This document shows positions 1-12,044 of a DNA stretch of 64,000 nucleotides, piece by piece (positions within the stretch are counted from its first letter, which is position 1; every line of letters starts with the position of its first letter). Source of the DNA: Nicotiana tabacum. Taxonomy: Eukaryota; Streptophyta; Magnoliopsida; Solanales; Solanaceae. Location: assembly GCF_000715075.1 (NCBI RefSeq), contig NC_134087.1, forward strand, positions 128,981,518 through 129,045,517, given 5' to 3'. Below the pieces are notes generated by a model. The model made no database searches and was not told the origin of the DNA. It saw nothing but the letters and a program-made list of their open reading frames with translations. The position numbers were made by a program, and so were the translations under genes.

Positions 1-1175
1 TAAGGTTAATTACATGTTGGTTGTGGTGTTGGAGTGAAAGATTACAAGATAGCACCTGAAAGGGGAAGAGATGTTGTTATCTTTTGTTGGGTTGTTTTAA
101 GGGTGTGTGTGTGTATATATATATATATGGCTGGAAATTGGGGAAATAACTTGATTATGATATGATTTCTGTTGTTATGCATTTCTATATGTTTATCAAG
201 TGATTGACGAAAGAAATTTGAGATTGGAAGGTAAGATTAGCTTAAGTCACTTCTATGGTATTGTATTGCCATTGAGGGCTGTTGTAAGCTTAATATAACT
301 TGGATTTCGACTTGAATCCACTATAGGTGGTAATAATATTATTTTCTTGCATTAATGTTATCTTGAACTTGGTTAAGTTAAATGGATAGACTAGACATGA
401 TCTAGTGAATAAAGTTGCTAATTGAGGACAGTTGTAGTTGTGGATTGTTTTCTTTGTTAAAAAATATATGGTATAATGCTGAATTATTCATGAATTACTT
501 CATTATAATCTTAATTATACTCTTATGTTAACGTACGAAGTCTATAATGGGTGATATGGGGTATATGGGTTCCAATCGGAGCTTGCCGCTCGTAGTGATT
601 TGTTGTTGTTATATAGTTTCTTGTTATTGATACTTATATGTTTCTAGATTGATCTGGTTGTTTTTTTATATGGTATTGGAGGAGGCCCTTGTTACAGGGG
701 ACATTTTGCCGAATTTACGTAAATGAGCTACTAGCTTATGTTATGGACTTAGCCTTTACTTAGCACTGATTTTGAATATCCTTATACTATGGTAGATTGA
801 GTTGAGTTTTTTGAAGCGTTGCTTGGAAGGTATTAAAGACTCAAAGGGGTTAAGGTATGTTAAGGCTATCCCTTCTTTCCTTTTCGCATGATCCATATAA
901 TACGAACAAAATGAGCAAACACACAACTTTCACAAATGACTCTATTCATCAAGTACTAGGGGTGCCTATATTCTTGATTCCTCATATGTCATATTATTAT
1001 ATCATCTGTTCATGCGTCTTAGAGATTACGTAAGTTGATAAAGTTTATTTTATGATATTAACTGAAGGCATATTGATCTTATTACATTCCAATAGATCTT
1101 ATTGAATTACTTATATATGCATTACATTCATTTATACATGTACATTGATCCATGACCAGATGGCGTTATAAATGC

Positions 1176-1217
<42 letters not shown>

Positions 1218-1966
1218 TGATTAGCTGGTATACGTTAATAATTTCTCCCGTAGAGGCCGAGATGATATGATGGTGATGTCCTTAGAGGCTTGATGATGTT
1301 ATATATGCATATACATATATATGATATGACATTTATATGCATATGCACGACTTTATAAATGTTTCATGATTCATAGAGCAGTTCAGACTTACAGGTTGAG
1401 TTCTTTACTCCATAATTCATTCATGTCTTTTATATACTACTTTTAATTCCTTACATACTCGGTACATTATTCGTAATGACGTCCATTTTTCTTGGGGACA
1501 CTACATTTCATGCTACAGGTCCCGATAGACAAGTACATTTCTCCTAGTAGGCTATCAGCTTAGCGTAATGTGTTGATGCACTCCACTTGCTCCGGAGTTA
1601 CCTATTTGGTCAGTAAGCTTTGGACATGTATTGATTGGTATGGCGGGGCCATGTCTTGGTCTTTAAGACATTTATGTATAGTCTTATAGACATATGTCAT
1701 GTATATGGATGACTGTCTGGCATTGTCAGCCTATGATTGAGTGTACAAATGGTCATTTCGATCTTATAGGCCCATATGTCACATGTATTAGTTTGCATAC
1801 CATGTTGAGTCGTCCTATGTTGAGTATTCCCTTATATTTAATTTTTTTTTATCTCATAACGGCCTTTCTGGCTCATTTACCCATGATAGTATGATAATAA
1901 AGATACGTTACGTTGGTACTTAGTTAAGTTAGGCACCGGGTGTCCATCGCAGTTTGGGTCGTGACA
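1..1966 (+). repeat. 5' LTR of element A (3' two-thirds)
   Basis: Ends in GTCGTGACA at 1966, directly before a primer-binding site. It matches the A 3' LTR (16264-16355 and 41180-43029) along its length. It contains TG/TA microsatellites at about 105-128 and 1178-1216. Its 3' kilobase is also similar to the B LTR, so A and B are related families. The short open frame at 1694-1894 has no coding character. Confidence 0.8.
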
Positions 1967-2381
1967 AAAGTGGTATCAAAGCAGTTTTGTCCTAGGGAGT
2001 CTACAAGCTGTGTGTAGTGGAGTCTTATTTATGAGTGTGTTATACACCACACTTATAAGCATGAGGTTACAAGGTATTTGGGACTGTCACTCTTTATTCT
2101 TACTCTAGATCATGTGGTAGAGCTCGATTGTAAGAATTCAAACTCCTAAATTCTATTTTATTCGTAATACAATGATACCTGCATCCATAAATATAGTTGG
2201 TAAGAGATTGAATATGGTTGTGGAATAATTGATTCAGAGAAACGTGATTTTGCATCATGCTTATGATGAGTAAATGTGAGGTCTTCAGCAGATCATATGC
2301 GTACTAAAATGTGTAAGCTTATTAATAAGGAGCCCTAAAGTATGAATATCTATCCACCCATATGGTAAAAAGCAATAAGAG
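1967..2381 (+). other. Element A leader with tRNA-iMet-type primer-binding site
   Basis: The primer site is TGGTATCAAAGCA at 1971-1983, four bases after the LTR, and differs by one G-to-A change from the TGGTATCAGAGC expected for plant initiator methionine tRNA. The rest of the leader is similar to B's leader (6943-7285). It is interrupted at 2381 by element B and resumes at 12045. Confidence 0.8.
2377..2381 (+). repeat. Target-site duplication of element B, left copy (AAGAG)
   Basis: AAGAG lies immediately before the TGTTAC start of the B 5' LTR and recurs immediately after the B 3' LTR at 12040-12044. Joining the flanks across B restores a sequence similar to the uninterrupted leader near 7275-7310. 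Confidence 0.9.
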
Positions 2382-3643
2382 TGTTACACCCCGCAATATT
2401 ACGTCGATATTACGTCCCGCAGTATTATATTACGATGATGCTATATCCTGCAATATTATATTACGATGATGTTACGTCTTGCAGTATTACATTATGATGA
2501 TGTTACGCTTTGCAGTATTAAATTACGATGATGTTGCACCCTATAGTATTGTACGTTGAATTTGTCGTAAAGTAATTGACATCAGTCCAAGGAAAAGATT
2601 ATTCGGAGATTAAAAGGATTGTGCTATTTCACAAGTGATGAGTAAATTCGTGAAGATGAGAGGGGAAACAAGTCAAAGTAAATAAATTTTCGTCCAAGTT
2701 TGGCATGTTGGGATAAAATACGGCCCGAGCTAAAATACTCGGTATTTATGGACTAGTACCATACTAGGTACCACATGACCATGATAGTGAGGTGTCTAAA
2801 GTATGTTAAAAGTGAATAGTATTATAAATAATTTGAGATAATTCTTAATTATGTGCGTAATAGGCTAATTATTGAATTAGTGGAAGATTAATAAGTTGAT
2901 TAAGGATAAAGGGGTGAAAATTTGGATAAGGTTTATAGTAATGTGGCAGCAAAGGAATTAAAGAAGTGTGACTCAAAAGTAACTATGTTATATGTCAATT
3001 CTTAAAGAAAATGAGTCATTTTCCAGCAAAAGAATATATTAACATTATTGACAAAGACTTTCATTCAAGAATATAGTAACATTATGGACAAAGACTTTCA
3101 TCCAAGAATGTGGTAACGTTATTGGCAAAGACATTCTGCCAAGGAATATATATTAACGCTATTGACAGAGAGTTTCTACCAAGGAACGTAGAAATGTTAT
3201 TGAGAAAGAGTTTTAGCCAAGATTATCTTTGCATAGCAAAGTTATTGCTTCGGGCATTTCATACGATTTTTTCCCTACTCCGATCTTGCCGTAACGTATT
3301 TTGTCGTAATTAACGAGTGTTGGAGGGATTGTCAAGAAAATCAACTCAGGTATGTTAAGGTTGTCCCTTCTTTCTTTTGGTATGATCTATACGACACAAA
3401 CGAAACGAGCAAATGCACAATATCCATAAATGAATCTATTCATAAAAATACTAGAGATGTTTATGTTCTTTATTCCCCGTGTGTCATATTATTCTATCAT
3501 CTGTTCATGGGTTCCAAAAAATACGTAAATTGATTTGATGATATTAATCAGAGGCATAATGGTCTTATGACACTCCGACAGATTTATTGGCGTATTTCTC
3601 ATGCATCGCATTCATTTGCTTTTACCCATGACCAGATGGCGTT

Positions 3644-3699
<56 letters not shown>

Positions 3700-6600
3700 A
3701 AGTAGAACCTAGGACTTTTGTAGTCCTCATAAAAGTTTCCAATAAAATGTAAACTTTTCAATTAATTACTTCTAGGTCTTTACCTTATTTTTTAAAGTCA
3801 AATTTACTTTTTGTTTTATGGTTTACTTCTTAAAAGCTGTCCTACCTTATTTTTTTTTTCTGTTTTTAATGTTGTGAAATTGGTACATGTGGCTGATGTA
3901 GTTGCATTTTCCCTGCATATCTCATTTTTGTCTATCACTTATTTTCGAAAAGTTTAGCAAATACCCGTGGGGCGGAAAGCATTTAACCGTTCCTATCCAT
4001 TACTTTAGCCCTTCCCCATTTTTTTAATACCTAGCCAAATGAAGTCAATTTAAGCTGGATCAAGCTAATTCAAGCCAATCCAATTCAAACCAAATCAAGC
4101 CAAGCTAAACCTAATCAAATCAATTCAAGTCAAGTCAATTCAAACCAAGTCAAACAAGCCGAGCGAAATCAAGCTAAGCTAAGTCAGATGGGTAAAAAAA
4201 GTTGGGATAGGTGTGGGTAGGTAGGGATAATTAGTTTCATTTGGGTAGGTATATATTGTAAATAATTTTCAAATGGATAGAAGAAGGCATTAGTTTAAGT
4301 TCAATCGATATTTGGCATAAATTGCTCTTTTCTTAAGACCGCTCCCACCTGGGCCTTGGAAATAGGTAAATGTAACTTCCTATGGATCTTTTTTGCCCTT
4401 AGGTTACTTTTTACATTATTTGACTTTATACATTTCAGTAAATTTAGGCAAAGTATGCCAAATTTTTTCTCCAAGTTAACAATTTGTTAGGTCTTGCTAT
4501 ACATTTAGACATGTCCCACGTCATATCTTCCTAACCATATTCATTTCTCTCTATAACTCATATATATACTAATAAAGATATGTAAGAATTATTTTCGGGT
4601 AGTTCTAAATCTTTTATTTATTAATGTACTTGAATTATTTTTCATTAATATACTTATAAGACTAATATTAGGTCAATTTATGTAAAGACTCTAAACTAAA
4701 GAAAGTTTACTGGTGTTATTTAGAGGATTCTAAAGATAAAAACATGGGTCTTTATTAATACGGGTGAATTAAAATATATTATTAAAATCCTAAATGAGTT
4801 CATAATAAGCATAACGTGAGTTTGAAGTAAATAATTTCATGAACATTGAAAGTTAAGATTTTAAAGGACTAAAACAAATTTTGCTTTTCTATATTGGAAA
4901 TATACTAATTATTTTAAAATTTAGTTACTATTTGAGATTGTCATTTTACGTGTTTTTAAGTATTTATCTCATTTATTACTAATTTCTCCATGCACTTTTT
5001 TTTTACTTCAAAGAAAATTAAAGCCTATATTTTATGGGGTTTAATGAAATATAATTGGTATACAATATTTGAAAATCACTTAAGATCTTTTAATGAATAA
5101 GAGTTGACTTCAAAAGCTTATGTTGATTATGTTTTTGGTTGAACTTTCTTCCTTTGCATGCGCAAGTCATTTTTATAATATTTCTTACTATTTTTAACCT
5201 AGAGTGCATAAAATACATTTTCAAGAATTAATAAATTAGCATTTATGAAAGAAAAAAAGTAATAACCTTTATATTTTTTTTAAATTTGTCAATCACATTG
5301 GGGGATGAAGAATAGGAAGAGGAGAAGGACTTAAAATGTAAAATTATCCTAATTTTTGCTGATTTTAAGAGGTGATATATTATTCTTGTTGAACCAAGCA
5401 CGATTCTCATTTAATTAGTTTTGTTTTTCTCAGCTCATTGAATTGAATCGAATCTTTTTATGAACAATTATATCCATCGCCTTTGAAATATCTATGTTGC
5501 ATTACAAATACTAAAAGTATAAATTATTGACAGTGTTACGTTATAACATTGAAAATGAAGGTAGCGTTATCAGCGAAAATCGAATTTCCTTATAATTTCT
5601 TGGTTTGTAACTTAGAATCAATTTTTTAAGCGTAAAGTATGGAACTAAATTGATCCTTAAGGTTCACTTTGATAAATGTAGGTTTCTTCTTGAATTTCGT
5701 CTAAAACTAAGCTTAAATCCCCACATTTAACTACACAACCCATGTCACGTGAAATTATGAGTGAACAAGTAATAAAATACAAAAAGAAATCTATAACTAA
5801 ACAAATTATATGCTCACAAATTCATAAAAATGCCAAATATCTTTCAATTTATGATTTTGTCCGAGTTGTAATTATTTTGAACACTTTAAATCATATTAGT
5901 TTGTAGAATATTGAATCACTTGTGTCCCTTTGGTATTTACTAATTCTCCAGCCAAACTAGTTTCCTCATAAATAATTTTGTTCTTTAACAAAATTATTCA
6001 ATTATGTGACTATGAAACTTTAATAATTATGAAGACATATCAACAAGACTTGATTGACGTGTCACTATATTAAATCAGTAAAAAAATGTGATACGAATTA
6101 AACTTATTTAGTTAAAATAAAATTATTAATTCTAAGAAAAATATCTTGAGTTTCCTGCAACTAGTATATAGGATATGGGAAAAGGTTATGACATTATATA
6201 CACACCACCACCTGATCAGCTAGTATACGTTGATGATTTGCCCGCAGTGGCCGAAATGATATGATGGGATACCCTCAGAGGCTTGATGATGTAATGAACG
6301 CATATACCTATGCATGGTATGACATTTATACGCATATGCATGACATTATAAAAGTGAAATGATTCATAAATCTATGCAGACATACATGTCGAGTCTTGTA
6401 CTCCATGTTTCTCTCATGTCTATTATTTACCGATTTTCATTCCTTACATACTCAGTACATTATTTGTACTGACGTCCCTTTTGCCTGGGGACGCTGCATT
6501 TCATGTTCGCAGGTGCCGATAGACAGGTCGAGTGCCCTCTAGGTATGCTATCCACTTAGCGGAAGATGCTGGTGCGCTCCATTTGCTTCGGAGTTGCTTG

Positions 6601-6942
6601 TTTGGTTAGTATGATTTAGACATGTATTGTTTGGTATGGTAGGACTCTGTCCCGACCTTTATAAAAATTACGTATTCTTAGAGGCTTGTATATAGATTTC
6701 ATATACGTAAAAGATATTATGGCCTTGTCGGCCTGTATTCAGTGAACGAGTCGTTATTTTGGTCTTATAGGCCCGTATGTCTTATGTATAAGTTGGTATT
6801 ACATATTGTATTCCACTTATCTTACGGCAGTCTTCCGGCTCAATTATCTATGATAGTATGACACGAAAGGATACATTATGTTGGTACTCGGTTGAGTAAG
6901 GTACCGGATGCCTGTCGCGCCCCATCGGTTTGGGTCGTGACA
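2382..6942 (+). repeat. 5' LTR of element B (split by an insertion)
   Basis: Starts TGTTACACCC and ends GTCGTGACA. The first 160 bases hold a run of related units of about 32-36 bp built on TTACGATGATGTTACG with GCAGTATTA. From about 3031 to 3230 there are five related units of about 45 bp built on AACATTATTGACAAAGACTT. The LTR is interrupted inside a TA microsatellite at 3645-3696 and resumes after 6165. Confidence 0.85.
3650..6165 (+). mobile_element. AT-rich insertion in B's 5' LTR, candidate non-autonomous Helitron
   Basis: B's other LTR shows the empty site, where a short TA run at 11248-11263 leads directly into GGATATGGG. Here the TA run continues into about 2.5 kb of unrelated AT-rich DNA. 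The right edge reads CTGCAACTAG then TATATAGGATATGG, so the insert ends CTAG followed by T, the usual 3' terminus and target base of Helitrons. The left edge is buried in TA repeats and reads TATATAATAAAG, with a perfect hairpin AGGACT/AGTCCT just inside (3710-3727). No target duplication can be defined. A clear 5' TC and a GC-rich 3' hairpin are not visible, which keeps the call uncertain. About 4040-4190 is a quasi-repeat of CAAGCCAA-like words. I see no coding sequence. Confidence 0.35.
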
Positions 6943-9900
6943 AAAGTGATATCAGAGTAGTTATGTCCTAGGGAGTCTACAAGCTATGTCTAGTAGAGTC
7001 TTGTTTATGGGTGTGTAGTGCACCATACTTATAAGCAGAAGGCTACAGGGCATTTAGGACTGTCACTCTTTTTCTTACTCTAGATCGTGTGGTAGAGCTC
7101 AGTTATAAGAACACAACTTCCTAAACTCGACCTTATTTATAATACGACGATGCCTACATTTAGAACGATGGTTGCTAAGGGATTGAATGCGGTTGTGAAA
7201 GAGTTGAGTCAAAAGTGCCCGGTGAGCTTCTGGAAAAGGAGCCTTACGGCAAGAATATCTATCCACCTTTATAGTAAAAGACAATGAGAAATTCAGAAGA
7301 TAAATACAAGTTTCAACAAGTAAAGAAAGCAAGGTGAAAGAGGGTGCGAGGTACCCAGCTAATGAAGATTATCCTTATTTACCATTCAGGAAGAGAGATA
7401 TAAGCATTTTGAGTTACCTTCAACAGTAAGAGAGGTATGTATAATTGGCCACACCGATCTAAGTCATGCTCTATGGATCTAACAAATATGGTTTAAGAGA
7501 AGGATATAATATCACGATTCGGCTGGAGTTAGAGTGACCCAAAATGGTGGATGAATTGTTTGCGTTAATTGACATTGCCAAAGGATATTGCAAATGTGCT
7601 AATAGATCTCCTTGTGAGACATCCAGATAGTGCACTATAGAATATTACAATTAGATGTAAATACTAGCAAGATCAAAAAAATTCAGAAGATAGACACTGA
7701 AGGGCTGGAATGGATAAATATTACCTTAGTATGACTCTTGTCCCTAGTAGAGCGAGGATGTTGAGCAACCCGAAGAGCCGATGAATAAAGCAAGGAGAGC
7801 TAAAAGCAAAAGAATGTCGTGTTGAAGTTTTTACAAGAAAGGGGATAGGCAGAAATATTAGCAAAGTATTGAGAAGAGAGATAAGGAAGAATTATGAGTG
7901 AGATGTGATACATGGATGACAACGATAGAGTGTTACAGAACCTATATTAAGATGAAGAAAGAGATGAAAGGTGATGGGCCTTGAGACAACAAAAGAGTAT
8001 ATGCCATACAATCACATCCTCATTTCGAGAAATAAGTTGGAACTCTAACGTGATTAACAGAAGGAAAAGTTAGACCCTAGAGTAATAAAAATCAGTATGG
8101 ACTGGTGAACAAGATAAACTAAACATGAATTAGGAACTGAGTGATTTGATAATAGTCAGCATAATGAGAGTTTCAAATTTCATTCAGGAAATAATAGAAT
8201 GGACAACAGAAGAAAATCCATGATGAATTCAGAGAATGGTCATTCAGGGAGACGCTTCCCTAAAGCAAGAAATATGAGCAAAGTTAAACTTACGGGACTA
8301 TATGTGCCAGTTATACTAAGTGTCACCATTGCGAGTGAGGAATTTTGTTATCCTTGGTATAGAAGGATTACCACAAGGCGAGTAAGGGTCATTGATGATG
8401 TGAAAGGACACCGAAGATGAAGAGGAAAAACATCTATAGGGAGATCGTCATAGCTCCAAGTCTTAGTACTCCCTTAAAGGGGGAATAGGGAATGATAAAG
8501 GAAGAATGCGATAAAAATGAGAAAGGGATGAGATTGCACCTATTAAGATATATGCTATGATTCCAGAACGTTATGTATGCACGATGTCAAAAAAAAAAGG
8601 AAGTATGGGTTCCTGCCCGGGATGTTATTGATAGATAAGGAGCCAGTATGTGAGGTAAGTTAAGACAAGGAAATAACTCAAAAATGATTACGCAGAATAT
8701 AGATATGAGAATGGGCCGACGAGTAGTTAGTAGTTGATTTAGGAAGAGTCTAGTCTTGAGTAGACAAGAAGTTACAGACAAATCAGCAGATCATGCAAGA
8801 TAAATATAGTAAACCCCAACATGGAGAATTTAGCCTCGCAGTAATGTCATTATAATACTTGAGATATATTCAAATAGGAGTCGGGGTAGTTAAGTTACCG
8901 TATGAGTGTTACGGGGATAAAAGAAAGTGCTACTGGGAAGGCAGTCAAAATATCAGTTCAAAAGCACCTTATAAGCACAAGGACACGGAGGTAAGCAACT
9001 ACATATGGTTATAAGCAAGGAAAGATATCAAAAGGTCTGTAATAAGCTCACTATATCCTGAATGAACTCAAAAGAATCTAAGACTAATAGCATTTCGAAG
9101 AGATGGAATGCTGCCCTAGTAGTAGAATGAGGGTGTGATTGTGATAGATAAAGGACGATATTTGGGCCTTCGATTGAGTAATGGTCTGATGAAGAAAAGA
9201 AAGGGATTCATGAATTGGACATGATTAAAATTGCCACGTAAGATGAGTCACATTGGGATGCTATGAAATACGGTTATGGAAGTATAGTATCGTATCACCC
9301 AGGTGGATTAGAAAAAATCACTTCAAATGTTCCACGATGCAACATGAGCCCTAGTGATCACTTAAGAGGTTCCAAGTTATCAGTGGTATATTGTAGATCA
9401 ATATTGAGGTGAATCAACAATTGACGGACACAAGTCACAAAGTATGAGGTGAGATTAGGCCGTCATTCTTAAGATAAACAAGTAATGAGGAAGCACTAAA
9501 GGACTTAGATTTATACATATGGGATAAGTAACGAAAGTAACCTGTAGTTTAGTAGCATACCTCGGTAACGATATAATCATATGAATGGATAACCAGATCT
9601 ATGAAATAAGATATGGCCATATTCATAAGTTCTACAAAGTACCGAGTGAAGAACTTTAGTACACCTATAGATGCCCAGAGAGACATCCTATTAAGCCTTG
9701 TATATGTTTATAAAGTAAGGCCTAGAGATTGGCTAAAAGCTGGAGGAAAAAGGAGCGAAGAGTCGCATAGGCACACTTGCAAGGTCAGTATCGTAGATGC
9801 TGCATGATAGAAGGTAGCAACAGTTACGAGATTAGAAGGAATTCGATCACAAGTCATGGCTTGGTAAAGAGGCCTAAAGGGGGGAATGCCCTGGCCTTTT

Positions 9901-10027
9901 GATTTATTCATAAAACAACTGCCTAAATGGCAAGAAGAGTATTAAGGTATTCACAAGAGCTATAAGTTATGAAAATGATAAGAGCATTAGTCAACATTCG
10001 AGGACGAATGTTCCAAAGGGGGAATGA
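6943..10027 (+). other. Element B internal region, non-coding
   Basis: Begins with a decayed Met-type primer site TGATATCAGAGTA at 6947-6959 (two transition changes from consensus) and ends with a polypurine tract AAAGGGGGAA at 10015-10024. Between them are only short open frames with no protease, RT or integrase motif. Patches align with A's internal region, for example around 7375-7550 with 12140-12310 and 9700-9890 with 15155-15345. Confidence 0.75.
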
Positions 10028-12039
10028 TGTTACGCTCCGCAATATTATGTCGATATTACGTCTCGTAGTATTATATTACGATGATGTTATGATTTACAGT
10101 ATTAAAGTACGGCGATGTTGCACCCTGTAGTATTGTACGTTGAATTTGTCGTAAGGTAATTGACATCATTCCAAGGAAAAGATTATTCGGAGATTATAAG
10201 GATTATGCTATTTCACAAGTGATGAGTAAATTTGTGAAGATGAGAGGGGAAGCAAGTCAAAGAAAATGAATTTTGTCCAAGTTTTGCATGTTGGGATAAA
10301 ATACTGTCCGAGCTAAAATACCCGGTATTTATGGACTAGTACCATACAAGATATCACATGGCCATGATAGTGAAGTGTATAAAGTGTGTTAAAAGTGAGT
10401 AATATTATAAATAATTTGAGATAATTCTTAATTATGTGGATAATGGGCTAATTATTAAATTAGTGGGGGATTAATAAGTTGATTAAGGAGAAGGCGGTGA
10501 AAATTTGGATAAGGTTTAGTATAGTAATGTGGAAGCAAAGGAATTAAAGAAGTGTGACTCAAAAGTAACTATGATATGTGGCAATTCTTAAAGAAAGTGA
10601 GTTATTTCCTAATCTCTTAAAAGGCTTCCAGGAAAGGAATATATTAACATTATTGACAAAGACTTTTATCCAAGAATATAATAACATTATGGACAAAGAC
10701 TATCATCCAAGAATGTGGTAACGTTATTGGCAAATATATTCTGCCAAGGAATATATATTAACTCTATTGACAGAGAGTTTCCACCAAGGAACATAGCAAT
10801 GTTATTGAGAAAGAGCTTTAGCCAAGATTATCTTTGCATAGAAAAGTTATTGCTTCGGGTATTTCATACGAATTTTTTCCTACTCCGATCTTTCCATCAC
10901 TTGTTTTGTTGCAATTAATGAGTATTAGAGGGATTGTCAAGAAAATCGACTCAGGTATGTTAAAGCTACCCCTTATTTCTTTTGGGATGATCTATACGTC
11001 ACAAACGAAATGAGCAAATGCACAATTTTCATAAATGAATCTATTCATAGAAATACTAGAGATGCTTATGTTCTTGATCCCCCAAGTGTCATATTATTCT
11101 ATCATCTGTTCATGGAGCTTAGAAAATACGTAAATTGATTTAATGATATTAATCAGAGGCATAATGGTCTTATGACACTCCGAAAGATTTTATTGGCATA
11201 CTTCTCATGCATCTCATCCATTTTCATTGACCCATGACCAGATGGCGATATATATATATATATGAGGGATATGGGAAAAGTTTACTGCGTTATATATGCA
11301 CCACCACCCGATCAGCTGGTATACGTTCATGATTTGCCCACAATGGCCGAGAATGATATGATGGGATGCCCTCAGATGCTTGATGATGTTATGAATGCAT
11401 ATGCCTATGCATGGTATGACATTTATATGCATATGCATGACAATATAAAAGTGAAATGATTCACAGAGACATGCAAACATGCATGTCAAGTCTTTTACTC
11501 CATGTTTTTCTCATGTCTATTATTTACTGATTTTCATTCCTTACATACTCGGTATATTATTTGTACTGACGTCCCTTTTGCTTGAGGATGCTGTGTTTCA
11601 TGCCCACAGGTCCCGATAGATAGGTCGAGAGACCTCCAAGTAGGCTATCAGCTCAGCGGAAGATGTTGGTGCGCTCCATTTGCTTCGGAGTTACTTGTTT
11701 GGTTAGTATGCGTTAGACGTGTATTGTTTTGTATGGTGGGACTCTGTCCCAACCTTTATGAAAATTATGTATTTTTAGAGGCTTGTTGACATATGTCATG
11801 TACATAAAAGATTGTTTGGCCTTGTCGGCCTATATTCAGTGTACAAGTGGTTTTTTTGGTCTTATAGGCTCGTATGTCTTATGTATAAGTTGGTATTAAA
11901 TGTTGTATTCCACTTATGTCACGGCAGCCTTCCGACTCAGTTATTTATGATAGTATGACATGAAAGGATACGTTATATTGGTACTTGGTTGAGTAAGGTA
12001 CCGGGTGCCCGTCACGCCCCATTGGTTTGGGTCGTGGCA
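10028..12039 (+). repeat. 3' LTR of element B
   Basis: Starts TGTTACGCTC straight after the polypurine tract and TGA, and ends GTCGTGGCA (a G-for-A change in the usual GTCGTGACA). It lacks the large insertion found in the 5' copy and has fewer of the short units at its start, so the LTRs differ by repeat number as well as by substitutions. The TA run at 11248-11263 marks the empty insertion site. Confidence 0.88.
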
Positions 12040-12044
12040 AAGAG
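12040..12044 (+). repeat. Target-site duplication of element B, right copy (AAGAG)
   Basis: Matches 2377-2381 exactly and is followed by resumed leader sequence of element A. Confidence 0.9.

Larger units (their letters stand above)
2382..12039 (+). mobile_element. Element B: complete LARD-like Gypsy derivative nested in A
   Basis: Two LTRs (2382-6942 and 10028-12039) flank a 3.1-kb internal region with a Met-type primer site and a polypurine tract, and a perfect 5-bp duplication (AAGAG) flanks the whole. Without the insertion at about 3650-6165, the LTRs are each about 2.0 kb. The internal region has no retroviral protein motif in any frame. Compared with A, B lacks about 560 bp of internal sequence (A 13887-14448). 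Both elements look like members of one non-autonomous lineage rather than independent decay products, because their internal regions align despite being non-coding. Confidence 0.85.

Noticed and set aside
3567..3752. Frame with an isoleucine/tyrosine run (also 41036-41221)
   Set aside because: It reads through a TA or AC/TA microsatellite.
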